Below are positions 27,435 to 34,824 of a stretch of 41,758 nucleotides of DNA, in pieces. Positions within the stretch are counted from its first letter, which is position 1; every line of letters begins with the position of its first letter. A model generated the notes under the pieces. That model was not told the origin of the DNA and made no database searches. It saw only the letters and a program-made list of their open reading frames with translations. Source of the DNA: Thermoplasmata archaeon (GTDB taxonomy: Archaea; Thermoplasmatota; Thermoplasmata; GCA-020350865); the NCBI GenBank assembly GCA_020348445.1, contig CP070751.1, positions 997,451 through 1,039,208 of the forward strand, in the 5' to 3' direction. Both the position numbers and the translations under genes were made by a program.

Positions 27435-27664
27435 AATATCCACATTTGGATCTTGTTTATAGAAGGAGAAAAGCTAATTCTCCATAAATATTTTATTATA
27501 ATAATGAGTGATGATCTCAATCTACGGTTTCAATGTCTCGCTTCACTTAAATCCCTTAATGATCATAATACCCGATCACCATTTCAGGATTTATTATAGG
27601 AAAAGTTGACCATTAAAGGCAGAAAAATTTAAGTTTACCAATTTTATTCTGATTATGTGAGACT

Positions 27665-28102
27665 ATGAAATACGTTATTGTCTATTGGTCAAGATATGGA
27701 AACGGTAAAAAAGTGGTGGAACACCTCTCGAAAATCCTTGAAGAGAAGGGCAACGAGACAACAATCCTTACCACTGACCAAGCCAATCCAACATCGATGC
27801 CGGAAAGCGATATGTATGTGTTCTCAGCACCGACAGAGATGATGAACGTTCAGAAGAACATGAGGAAATTCATGAAGAAGTTAAGCGGTGTGGAGGGTTG
27901 TAATTGTGGGATCATAAACACCCATGAGACGCAGGGCATCAACTGGATTGGAAAGATGGAGAAGATGCTTTCGAAGAAAGGGATGAAGATGAAGGCCGGC
28001 ATGGACTTTGAAATCGGCAAAGAAGCTAAACAGGCGGAGGGGCTCCCTGAAGGATGGGAGAAGGAAGTGGAGCAGTTTGTAGAAAAACTCTCGGGTTCTT
28101 GA
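27665..28102 (+). CDS. Flavodoxin-like protein
   Basis: 145 residues with a flavodoxin fold. The phosphate-binding loop is YWSRYGNGKKVV (usual form S/T-x-T-G-N-T), preceded by strand KYVIV. A second strand and loop, MYVFSAPTEMMNVQ, and GIINTHETQGINW correspond to the FMN isoalloxazine-binding loops. The arginine and tyrosine in the first loop are unusual but keep the G-N-G core. It is probably a small cytoplasmic electron carrier or flavodoxin domain protein. It has its own promoter-like region (ATTTAAGTTTA at about 27629-27639) and no operon partner. Confidence 0.8.
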   Translation: MKYVIVYWSRYGNGKKVVEHLSKILEEKGNETTILTTDQANPTSMPESDMYVFSAPTEMMNVQKNMRKFMKKLSGVEGCNCGIINTHETQGINWIGKMEKMLSKKGMKMKAGMDFEIGKEAKQAEGLPEGWEKEVEQFVEKLSGS

Positions 28103-28211
28103 GACTAAATCCTTTTTCGGAACACCATCTCAGTCACCGATAGAAATCCATAAATATCGACTAAGCATTACTCATAATAGAGAGGAAACATATTGGGGGG
28201 AGTAAATTAAA

Positions 28212-28940
28212 ATGACGTCAAAACTTCTTCAGGTGCTGTCTCATCCTGTCAAGCTCGAAATTCTAAGAGCCATTACAACACAACCCGAGCCTGTGGAAAC
28301 AATTTCCCAGAAGGTTGATATTAGCATTGAGGAGACCATTGTTCATCTAGAAAGCCTTCACGGAGCAGGTCTTGTGGATAAGGAACCTGAAGGTACATTT
28401 CGCTCCAGTCCTTTTGGCCAGCTTACACTATCACTTCTTATAGATTTTGACTTTGTTGCCACCTACTCTGAGGACTTCCGCAATCTCGATCTCTCTCTTC
28501 TCCCCATTTCTTTTGTGGAACGCCTGGGAGAATTAAAAGCCAGCAAGCGTATAGAGGGAACGGTGGGTAATCTTCAACTCGCCGAGAGGATTTTCGAACA
28601 AGCTGGAAAGAGTATTTTTGTTATGGCCAATGAAGTTATGTTGGATGCAGTTCCCATAGTACGAGAAAAGATATCCCAGGGCGCGGATTTTCGCTTCATC
28701 ATCGATCAAACTTACAAGCCTCCTTCTGATTTTGAATCCACTGTTCCCCAGCTTTGGCGGCAGATTTGGAAGATTCCGGCTGCAACAGTGGTCACTGATA
28801 AGAAGGCAATGGTCTTCTTTTTAGACCGTAAGCTCAAAGTTGACTACTCTTTGGGCTTTGTGTCCAATGAACCTGTTTTCATGAAATGGTGCGAGGACCT
28901 TATAGATTACCTCTGGAACCAGGGGGATCAAGTTGAATGA
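28212..28940 (+). CDS. FilR1-type (DUF1724) winged-helix transcriptional regulator
   Basis: 242 residues. The N-terminus is an ArsR-like winged helix (LSHPVKLEILRAITTQPEPVETISQ...EETIVHLESLHGAGLVDKE). It is followed by a domain like the middle domain of methanogen FilR1 (about 95-240), with the PLD-like words FVMANEVMLDAVPIVREKIS and ADFRFIIDQ and the terminal VSNEPVFMKWCEDLIDYLW. Family members are archaeal repressors or activators; the ligand is unknown. ATG follows a G-rich site (GGGGGGAG). A TATA-like CCATAAATAT lies at about 28147-28156. It overlaps the next gene by four bases (ATGA), so the two are translationally coupled. Confidence 0.8.
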   Translation: MTSKLLQVLSHPVKLEILRAITTQPEPVETISQKVDISIEETIVHLESLHGAGLVDKEPEGTFRSSPFGQLTLSLLIDFDFVATYSEDFRNLDLSLLPISFVERLGELKASKRIEGTVGNLQLAERIFEQAGKSIFVMANEVMLDAVPIVREKISQGADFRFIIDQTYKPPSDFESTVPQLWRQIWKIPAATVVTDKKAMVFFLDRKLKVDYSLGFVSNEPVFMKWCEDLIDYLWNQGDQVE

Positions 28941-29581
28941 CGCAAAATAAAGATATATTGGAAAAACTCGAAGATAAGGAAAACATGCCCGAAGATTTTG
29001 TAGATTATGTCCTGGCAAACCGAAACCTAATAAATGTAATGTTAGAGGGCATCTCTTCCTCACAAGCCCGAGTGAGATTCGGCTCTGCAAAAATACTGAG
29101 AATAGTATCTGAAAAGAATCCGGAGGCAATATATCCTCACATGGATTTCTTTATCGACCTTTTGGACAGCGAAAACAACATTCTCAGATGGATTGCTCTG
29201 GATGTCATCGCCAGTCTTACATCTGTGGACAATAAAAATAAATTTGATGACATTTTCCAGAGGTACTATGACTTTCTTTCAGATGAGTCCATGGTCACTG
29301 CTGCTCATGTGATCGATAATTCAGGAAAGATCGCATGCGCCAAACCTTATCTCAAGAATGAAGTCACAAATAATCTTTTGAGGGTGGAAAATATCCCCAG
29401 AAATAAGGAATGCAGGAACATCCTTTTAGGTAAAGCAATACTTTCATTTGAGAAGTATTTTGACCAAATCGAGGATAAAAAGAAGATTATCACATTTGTA
29501 GAAAGACAAAAAAGCAATCCAAGAAATGCTACAAAGAAAAAGGCAGAAAAATTCCTGGCAAAGGTGAATTCAAAGGTTTAA
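28937..29581 (+). CDS. HEAT-like helical repeat protein
   Basis: 214 residues, all-helical. About 40-130 reads as two to three HEAT/ARM-type units: ARVRFGSAKILRIVSEKNPE, then ...DLLDSENNILRWIALDVIAS, then ...DESMVTAAHVIDNSGKIA, with the typical R/D and hydrophobic spacing. A lysine-rich C-terminus follows. There is no enzyme motif. It overlaps the regulator gene upstream by four bases, so it probably acts with it, for example as a protein-binding partner; this is inference from context. No membrane segment or signal peptide is present. Confidence 0.72.
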   Translation: MTQNKDILEKLEDKENMPEDFVDYVLANRNLINVMLEGISSSQARVRFGSAKILRIVSEKNPEAIYPHMDFFIDLLDSENNILRWIALDVIASLTSVDNKNKFDDIFQRYYDFLSDESMVTAAHVIDNSGKIACAKPYLKNEVTNNLLRVENIPRNKECRNILLGKAILSFEKYFDQIEDKKKIITFVERQKSNPRNATKKKAEKFLAKVNSKV

Positions 29582-29592
29582 TTTAATTAACA

Positions 29593-29634
29593 ATCCAAAA
29601 GAAATTCATATCCAAAACAATTAAATATCCAAAA
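29593..29634 (+). promoter_or_regulatory. Three ATCCAAAA repeats at exact 17-bp spacing around a TATA box
   Basis: ATCCAAAA occurs at 29593-29600, 29610-29617 and 29627-29634. The first two 17-base units agree at 13 of 17 positions. The TATA-like TTAAATAT (29621-29628) lies between the second and third copies, about 28 bases before the likely start of the following regulator gene. This is a likely autoregulatory site. A fourth copy lies at 31125-31132, just before the ABC transporter genes. Confidence 0.55.
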
Positions 29635-29655
29635 GTACTCAAAACGTTGATTGGA

Positions 29656-30984
29656 ATGGATGAGAAGGATATCGAGATTTTAAAGATGCTGATATCGAAT
29701 TCAAGGGTCCCTTACAGGGAAATAGCAGATCAACTGGGCCTCTCTGTAAACGGAGTCTACAAGAGAATCAAGAATCTCCAGAATTCGAATGTTATTAGAG
29801 GCTTTTCAATCTCCCTGGATCCAAGGATATTAAATGCCTTTCCCATTACCATCTTCGGGCAATGCGATGCCAGCTCTATAGAGAAAGTAATTTCCGATCT
29901 TGGAAAGAGCGAGAACACCCAAAAGATATCAATTGCAGGGGGTAATTACCTCTACATTAACGCAATATTCCGGGATCTTCGCGAGCTTCAACCCTACATC
30001 AAAATGGTGAAGAAAAAGGGAGGCATCCCAACACCCCTTGTTGGCATATTGCGCACAAGAAAGTCCATTGAATCCAGGCTGGAAGACCTGTCCTCATTGG
30101 ATTTTCGAATAATCTCTGCCCTTCAAGGGGATTCAAGGAGATTTGCATCAGATATTGCTAAGGAAATTGGTGTATCAACAAAAACCGCAAGAAAAAGACT
30201 TGCCCGTCTTACAGAAGAAGAATATATCAAAACTGGCGTTACCTTTGCCTTGGACTCATCAAGGGACATTTTTGCAATGCTGCATTTGAAACTGGGAAAA
30301 GGGCAGGAAATCAACAAGACCGAGGCCATGCTTATAAACAATTTCTCGTCAAATATCATATATTTAGATTCGTATAGCAATCTGCCCAATCTCATCCTCT
30401 GCTCGCTTTGGGCCCCCACAATGAAGGAAATAAAAGAAATTCAAAATGGTATGAAAAAAAAGGGTGCCTTCGAGTCTATGATCCCCAGAATATTCTATAC
30501 GACCCATATCTACGATTCCTGGATGGATACAATAATTGACGATTTGGTTTCCAAGCCAGGTATGATGGAAGAGATCAAGAAAAAACAGGCCAAATCTAGG
30601 AGCATATCGAAGAAGAAGATGGGCCAACTTGATTTGGGGACCCTCAGAAAAGTGGATACGTACAGAAAAGCCCTGGTTCAGGCTCTTAAGGATGGTGTAA
30701 TAACAGAGGATGAGGAGGCAATATTGACCTCACTTAGGGACAGCCTCAAAATCACTGATGAGCAGCACGGTAGGATTATGGAGTTCGTGAACATGGAGGG
30801 TAACATGGACGAAACTGTGATAGAAGCTTACAGAAGCGCCCTTGGTCAGGCACTGGATGACAGTGTAATTACAGAAGATGAGGAAAATATACTTCTATCC
30901 TTACGGGACAGCCTTTCCATTACAGATGAGGTGCATGAGGAAATTCTTAACAGCCTAAAAGGTAAAAAGAAAACCTCCAAATAA
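29656..30984 (+). CDS. Double-HTH Lrp/AsnC-like transcriptional regulator with C-terminal acidic repeats
   Basis: 442 residues. The first Lrp-type HTH is at 1-60 (MDEKDIEILKMLISNSRVPYREIADQLGLS), with a regulatory segment behind it. A second HTH begins near 147 (LDFRIISALQGDSRRFASDIAKEIGVSTKTARKRLARL), again with a ligand-domain-like segment. A basic linker KKKQAKSRSISKKK follows. The C-terminus holds two copies of a 46-residue motif (about 335-380 and 391-436): Y-R-x-A-L-x-Q-A-L-x-D-x-V-I-T-E-D-E-E then S-L-R-D-S-L-x-I-T-D-E. TTG at 29647 is in frame, but ATG at 29656 gives the canonical Lrp start and suits a nearly leaderless message. Upstream 17-bp repeats suggest autoregulation. The ABC exporter downstream is a possible target. 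Confidence 0.78.
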   Translation: MDEKDIEILKMLISNSRVPYREIADQLGLSVNGVYKRIKNLQNSNVIRGFSISLDPRILNAFPITIFGQCDASSIEKVISDLGKSENTQKISIAGGNYLYINAIFRDLRELQPYIKMVKKKGGIPTPLVGILRTRKSIESRLEDLSSLDFRIISALQGDSRRFASDIAKEIGVSTKTARKRLARLTEEEYIKTGVTFALDSSRDIFAMLHLKLGKGQEINKTEAMLINNFSSNIIYLDSYSNLPNLILCSLWAPTMKEIKEIQNGMKKKGAFESMIPRIFYTTHIYDSWMDTIIDDLVSKPGMMEEIKKKQAKSRSISKKKMGQLDLGTLRKVDTYRKALVQALKDGVITEDEEAILTSLRDSLKITDEQHGRIMEFVNMEGNMDETVIEAYRSALGQALDDSVITEDEENILLSLRDSLSITDEVHEEILNSLKGKKKTSK

Positions 30985-31008
30985 AGGGGATTAAAGGTAA
31001 ATATTCCG

Positions 31009-31070
31009 TATCTTACACCAGATGGTTGAAGAAGCGGCATATTTAAGTATTAAGTTGGTGTTTTAAGATA
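31009..31070. promoter_or_regulatory. Imperfect inverted repeat and promoter region before the ABC genes
   Basis: TATCTTACACCA (31009-31020) pairs with TGGTGTTTTAAGATA (31056-31070), with three extra bases in the second arm. Between the arms lies ATATTTAAGT, a TATA candidate. It begins 25 bases after the stop of the regulator gene and could be a terminator, a promoter control site or chance. Confidence 0.3.
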
Positions 31071-31146
31071 TCTAAAAAGTTAACATCATTATTTATCATA
31101 TGTCAAAATTATCAATTATCATAAATCCAAAAAAGGTGGTGTGAAA

Positions 31147-32085
31147 ATGACAAACTATGCCATGAAAATCAAAAACCTTACCAAGAAATACGGTGATTTT
31201 ACTGCTGTAAAAAATCTAAGTCTGGATATAGAAAAGGGCGAGATATTTGGACTTTTGGGGCCAAACGGAGCCGGTAAAAGCACAACAATTAGAACCTGCC
31301 TAGGGCTTCTTTCAAAGACCGAAGGTGAAATCGAGATACTTGGTTTGGACTCTCACAAAGATGCAATAGAAATCAGGAAGAGAACAGGATACCTCCCAGG
31401 TGAGTTCGGACTTCTTGACGGTATCTCTGTTTATACATATCTCAAGTACCTTTTAAGGCTCAGCAGTGTCAAGTCCGATGAAAAGCTCAAGGATCTGGCA
31501 AAAAGATTGGATCTGGATCTGAAAAGAAAGACTAACGAACTATCAAAGGGCAACAAACAGAAGGTGGGGGTTGTCCAGGCCCTCATGGCCGATCAGGAGT
31601 TCATTATCTTGGACGAACCCACAGGGGGTCTTGATCCCCTCATGCAGCAGATTTTTTATGAGATATTAAGGGAGGAAAAGGAGGCAGGGAAAACTGTTTT
31701 CATGTCATCACATGTTCTTGCCGAGGTGGAGACAGTCTGTAATCGGGTGGCCATAATCAAGGAAGCAGAGCTGATCCTCAACGAGCATATCTCCACTTTG
31801 CAGGACATGACAGGAAAGGTTCTTGAGGTGGAATTCAGGCATAAGGTTGATCCCTCGGCGTTCGAGATTGAGGGTGTAACAGACATAGAAGTGGATGACA
31901 GGAAGATCAGAATGACAGTCACCAAGGATATAGACCAGGTAGTAAAAAGGGTGGCTGACCATAGAGTAATAAACATGAATTTATCCACTTATTCCCTGGA
32001 AAAGCTCTTTTTGCGCTATTACTCAAATGGAGGCGTTGTGGAGAATGAAAAAGAGGGAGTTGCGATTGGGGGTGGTGTAAAATGA
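31147..32085 (+). CDS. ABC-2 type transporter, ATP-binding protein
   Basis: 312 residues. Walker A GPNGAGKST (38-46), Q-loop region YLPGEFGLLDGIS, signature LSKGNKQKVGVVQAL, Walker B FIILDEPTGGLDP and the switch histidine in MSSHVLAEVE are all intact. The C-terminal 90 residues form the accessory domain usual in the DrrA/CcmA-like ABC-2 group. It should power export by the membrane protein encoded next, which it overlaps by four bases (ATGA). ATG at 31147 follows GGTGGT with a six-base spacer; the GTG at 31141 would overlap the ribosome site. The substrate is unknown. Confidence 0.92.
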   Translation: MTNYAMKIKNLTKKYGDFTAVKNLSLDIEKGEIFGLLGPNGAGKSTTIRTCLGLLSKTEGEIEILGLDSHKDAIEIRKRTGYLPGEFGLLDGISVYTYLKYLLRLSSVKSDEKLKDLAKRLDLDLKRKTNELSKGNKQKVGVVQALMADQEFIILDEPTGGLDPLMQQIFYEILREEKEAGKTVFMSSHVLAEVETVCNRVAIIKEAELILNEHISTLQDMTGKVLEVEFRHKVDPSAFEIEGVTDIEVDDRKIRMTVTKDIDQVVKRVADHRVINMNLSTYSLEKLFLRYYSNGGVVENEKEGVAIGGGVK

Positions 32086-33269
32086 TTGGGCACACAATGT
32101 TCATGGAGCTTCGGACAAGCTGGAAGGGCATACTGGTAATATCTCTTTTAGTTTTAATAGTGGGATGGGGCATGGTCTCGATATTCCCTACCTTCCAGGA
32201 GTCCTTAACAGAGGATTTAGAAGGTGCTGATAATGTTGATCTCGTAATTCCAGAGGACGAATCAGGTGAACTCAACATTTCCTGGGTACCTGTGAAGAAT
32301 GCTGATGGATATATAGTTTTAGAGAATGACCGCTTTTCTTTTGATTTTTTGTTAACGTCAAAGCTGGTTTATATGGGAACATCCACCAATATTTCAATTC
32401 CCTACAACTCTACAGAAACCAAATATTATGCCATAATGGCCCTTGAGAATTGGAGTGTGATTGGGGGGCAGTCCATCAATGTCACTGTTCCTTATAACTT
32501 TACAGATATCAATTTTTATGAAGCAATGAACCAGATAAATACCAGTGGGATGATCCAATTTGTAGGTCTGGACACCACAGGCAAAGCAGCAAACCTTTTC
32601 GAGGAGCTTATGGAAAATCCTGGTTATTCAGGCTTCACAGGTGGAAGAGTCATCGATATGACAGAAATCGACGGTTTTCTGTCCCTGGAACTGTTCAGCT
32701 GGTTATGGATTCTGGTGGGGATGTTCATGGCTTATTTTTCAGTATCCAGTGTGACCAGCGATTTCGAGGGAAAGCGCATGGATCTCATCTTCTCCACCCC
32801 GATTTCAAGGGAGCAGTACATTATCGAGAAATTCCTGGCCATGACCGCCGTTTCCCTGATAATGATATTTATTTGTGCATGGGGAGTAATATCTGGCCTT
32901 AATGGAATCGGAGAAATAGATAATCTAGATTCAGGGACTGCATTTCTTTCTATATTCACGATGCTCTCATTCTTAATGATAATAGCTGCATTTGGGATAT
33001 TCCTTGCAGTTGTCTTCAGAAGCAGCAAGGCAGGAATGGGGATCAATATCGCCTTTGTCTTTGGAAGCTTCATACTGCTCACAATTTCCGGCTTTGCAGA
33101 TAGCCTGAGGTGGCTTAAGTACATCAGCATCATGCACTACTGGGACTACAACTCCATGCTTTTAGATGGTGTATTCAACACAGGGTACTTCCTTGGTCTT
33201 TTAGTTGCTTCCCTCATCATCTTGGGATTGGCAATCTACATATTCAAGAAAAGGGACATCCCAATGTAA
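32082..33269 (+). CDS. ABC-2 type transporter permease with a large extracellular FN3-like loop
   Basis: 395 residues. One helix near the N-terminus (about 16-38) is followed by about 165 residues outside the membrane. Five further helices lie in the C-terminal half (about 206-226, 247-270, 282-308, 316-335, 365-388), with the ABC-2 motif SSVTSDFEGKRMDLIFSTPISREQYIIEKF. In the external loop, about 60-145 resembles a fibronectin type III domain (ELNISWVPVKNADGYIVLEN...TKYYAIMALENWS...SINVTVPYN) with sequons for N-glycosylation. Such an insertion is unusual in a permease and may bind substrate or surface proteins. It is translationally coupled to the ATPase gene. Confidence 0.88.
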   Translation: MIGHTMFMELRTSWKGILVISLLVLIVGWGMVSIFPTFQESLTEDLEGADNVDLVIPEDESGELNISWVPVKNADGYIVLENDRFSFDFLLTSKLVYMGTSTNISIPYNSTETKYYAIMALENWSVIGGQSINVTVPYNFTDINFYEAMNQINTSGMIQFVGLDTTGKAANLFEELMENPGYSGFTGGRVIDMTEIDGFLSLELFSWLWILVGMFMAYFSVSSVTSDFEGKRMDLIFSTPISREQYIIEKFLAMTAVSLIMIFICAWGVISGLNGIGEIDNLDSGTAFLSIFTMLSFLMIIAAFGIFLAVVFRSSKAGMGINIAFVFGSFILLTISGFADSLRWLKYISIMHYWDYNSMLLDGVFNTGYFLGLLVASLIILGLAIYIFKKRDIPM

Positions 33270-33280
33270 TCAAATATTCT

Positions 33281-33308
33281 ACTCCCTCCTTTTTTTTCAT
33301 TTTTGAGA
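33281..33308 (+). terminator. T-rich transcription terminator after the ABC genes
   Basis: A stretch CTCCCTCCTTTTTTTTCATTTTT begins about 12 bases after the permease stop, with runs of eight and five T. Runs of T on the coding strand are enough for archaeal termination. Confidence 0.6.
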
Positions 33309-33504
33309 ATCATTGTCAAGAGGGTGAATTCCACTTTTTCAACCCCCTTGCAAAAGAAATCCACTTTTTTTACGTAGAATATGGTATTTTATTCAATATA
33401 ATAGTATACACGATTATATATTGTATCATTCACCTTCTTCACATTGTTAAAAGTTCGGATGTGATAAAAGAACCGGAAAGTTAAAAAGAGAAGTAATTGA
33501 ATAA

Positions 33505-33528
33505 TTCTTATATAGGGCTATATAAGAA
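33505..33528. promoter_or_regulatory. 11-2-11 perfect inverted repeat over a TATA-like sequence
   Basis: The arms TTCTTATATAG (33505-33515) and CTATATAAGAA (33518-33528) are perfect inverted copies separated by GG. TATATAAG in the right arm is a good TATA box, 58-65 bases before the ATG at 33583. It sits in the 313-base gap 33270-33582, which otherwise holds the terminator above, two TCCACTTTTT copies near 33330 and 33360, and AT-rich DNA without a gene. It looks like an operator laid over a promoter. Confidence 0.5.
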
Positions 33529-33582
33529 GGCTAACAATTAGTTCCCAAAGAGACAATAGTGTACAGTAAAACGAGGTATGGT

Positions 33583-33861
33583 ATGAAAAAAAATAGACGT
33601 AGACAATTACAAGAGGGCGGAGGCTATGTCATTGGCATGGCAATAGGCATGCCTACGTTCATCTTTTTCGCATTTATCATAAATAATTTTCCACTTGGAG
33701 TGGCTTGGCTCACTTCTGGCTTTGCCGTGGGTATGACCCTTGAGGAGGAGCAAAACAGTCATTTAACTATAAAACAAAAGAAGGCCGCAATATTATCTTC
33801 AATCATTGGTGTGATTGTTTTTGTGATAACCATTGCTCTATTATGGTCTTATTACTTCTAA
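33583..33861 (+). CDS. Small two-helix membrane protein
   Basis: 92 residues. The N-terminus is very basic (MKKNRRRQLQEGGG). A first glycine- and proline-containing hydrophobic region (YVIGMAIGMPTFIFFAFII) is followed by a short helix, an acidic loop EEEQNSHLTIKQKK and a final helix (AAILSSIIGVIVFVITIALLW). The N-terminus is expected inside. ATG at 33583 is chosen because GAGGT lies five bases upstream; an in-frame GTG at 33559 lacks a site. The family is not recognised. Its stop overlaps the stop of the converging next gene (shared CTAA at 33858-33861). Confidence 0.65.
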   Translation: MKKNRRRQLQEGGGYVIGMAIGMPTFIFFAFIINNFPLGVAWLTSGFAVGMTLEEEQNSHLTIKQKKAAILSSIIGVIVFVITIALLWSYYF

Positions 33862-34301
33862 ATTAGTTCTTCTAATATTTCGGCCGCACTTTTTACTAAT
33901 TCAGGGCAGAGGGTTTTAAATAGACCTTTATCTTGGGCTGTTTTTCTACCTTCAGCCGTGGTAAGATCACAATCAAGGAGATCCCTGCATCTCAGTGATT
34001 CATGTTTTGCTTTGAACGTGTCCATGAATTCATTTACAAGTTCGTAGGTTTTGTCTCTTGCCTGGGAATCTGTCTCATTTGTCATTCCGTATTTTAAACC
34101 AATTATCATGAGGGCACCAGTTACGGCGCCGCACACCTCACCGCGTCTTGCCATTCCACCTGCAAAGCTCGTACCCATATGGGCACTTGTGTCCTTTGGG
34201 AGCCCATATTGAGGTCCATATGTCATAATAATGGACTGGCAGCAGTTCCAATCTCCCTCGAAGTATTTTACTGCTTCATTAATTTTTGAGTTTTCTGTCA
34301 A
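33858..34301 (-). CDS. C_GCAxxG_C_C family redox/metal protein
   Basis: 147 residues with the family's cysteine pattern: WNCCQS (Cys20, Cys21), GEVCGAVTGALM (Cys57, the GCAxxG-like motif), CRDLLDC (Cys105, Cys111) and CPELV (Cys132). Such proteins are thought to bind a metal or a redox centre; their role is unresolved. The start codon is TTG at 34301 with GAGGGGAT upstream. The minus-strand TATA box TTTATATA (34345-34338) lies within the shared operator element and would give a leader of only about 12 bases. It is divergent from the small-protein/MMPL genes and may be co-regulated with them. Confidence 0.82.
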   Translation of the reverse strand: MTENSKINEAVKYFEGDWNCCQSIIMTYGPQYGLPKDTSAHMGTSFAGGMARRGEVCGAVTGALMIIGLKYGMTNETDSQARDKTYELVNEFMDTFKAKHESLRCRDLLDCDLTTAEGRKTAQDKGLFKTLCPELVKSAAEILEELI

Positions 34302-34331
34302 AATATCCCCTCATATTTTTCCGAAATATCT

Positions 34332-34367
34332 TCTGGGTATATAAACTACCCGACATAAACGGCACAA
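34332..34367. promoter_or_regulatory. Shared 36-bp promoter element, copy A
   Basis: Twenty-nine of 36 positions match copy B at 39038-39073. The inverted repeat GGGTA (34335-34339) / TACCC (34347-34351) surrounds TATATAAA, a canonical TATA box readable on both strands (TTTATATA on the minus strand). It therefore sits on the probable promoters of both the C_GCAxxG_C_C gene (minus) and the small protein (plus). ATAAACGGC follows. It is likely the binding site of a dimeric regulator, with the HTH_10 protein at 38365 as prime candidate. Confidence 0.65.
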
Positions 34368-34421
34368 GGATTTCATTTGTCATTTTGCATATACTTAATC
34401 ATGGAAATGGTGGTGAAAAAA

Positions 34422-34535
34422 ATGAGTAAGTATGTGAAATACAAGGTAGGAAAATGGTTTGTAGGAGCTGGTGGAGCTGTCATGGGTAAAATCGGATTCT
34501 TGCCTATAAATACGGTCTATGTAAGTGTTGACTGA
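34422..34535 (+). CDS. 37-residue small protein
   Basis: Reading from ATG at 34422 gives MSKYVKYKVGKWFVGAGGAV, continuing through a GKIGFLP stretch and ending in VSVD before TGA. It has a good ribosome site (GGTGGTGA six bases upstream) and lies downstream of the shared promoter element. An in-frame ATG at 34401 would add seven residues (MEMVVKK). The middle is glycine-rich and mildly hydrophobic, with a basic N-terminus; a membrane-associated peptide is possible. Not recognised. Coding status rests on the start context and promoter, not on homology. Confidence 0.5.
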   Translation: MSKYVKYKVGKWFVGAGGAVMGKIGFLPINTVYVSVD

Positions 34536-34824
34536 AAATATTAGAATATGACTTGGTGAATGAAAATGAATAAAAGATGTTTACAAAAAAAGAAATATGG
34601 ACCCTTTGCTAAACTACCGTATCTTCAACCTTTTGGTTTAGATAGCGGTAGTTCTTCATGTCAGAAAAGGCCGTCCAGTGATTATTTTGGTAAACGAGAT
34701 TTTATATTGTATTTTCAAAATGGTATACTCATTATGGGAGATCAAGGATGGTTTGCATGTTAAAGTTTCAGAATTTCAAGAAAAAGAAACTAAGGAGAAT
34801 AAAACTCAGAAGAGGTGATGAAGA
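34536..34824. other. Gap with structured element before the MMPL gene
   Basis: 289 bases without a convincing gene. It contains the hairpin at 34612-34653. A 67-codon frame at 34560-34763 crosses the hairpin and has no recognisable features; I do not call it a gene. GAGGTGATG at the right end is the ribosome site of the MMPL gene. I see no clear TATA box of its own, so the MMPL gene may be read from the element at 34332. Confidence 0.4.
34612..34653 (+). ncRNA. Long hairpin, possible structured leader or small RNA
   Basis: AACTACCGTATCT (34612-34624) pairs with AGATAGCGGTAGTT (34640-34653) through 13 base pairs with a single bulged G. Inside, AACC and GGTT close a TTTT loop. No T-run follows, so it is not a simple terminator. 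It lies between the small protein and the MMPL gene, probably in the same transcript. It shares TAAACTACC with the promoter element at 34332. Confidence 0.4.

Noticed and set aside
34560..34763. A 67-codon plus-strand frame before the MMPL gene
   Set aside because: It crosses a strong hairpin, has no recognisable motif, and the start abuts a weak ribosome site; composition looks non-coding.
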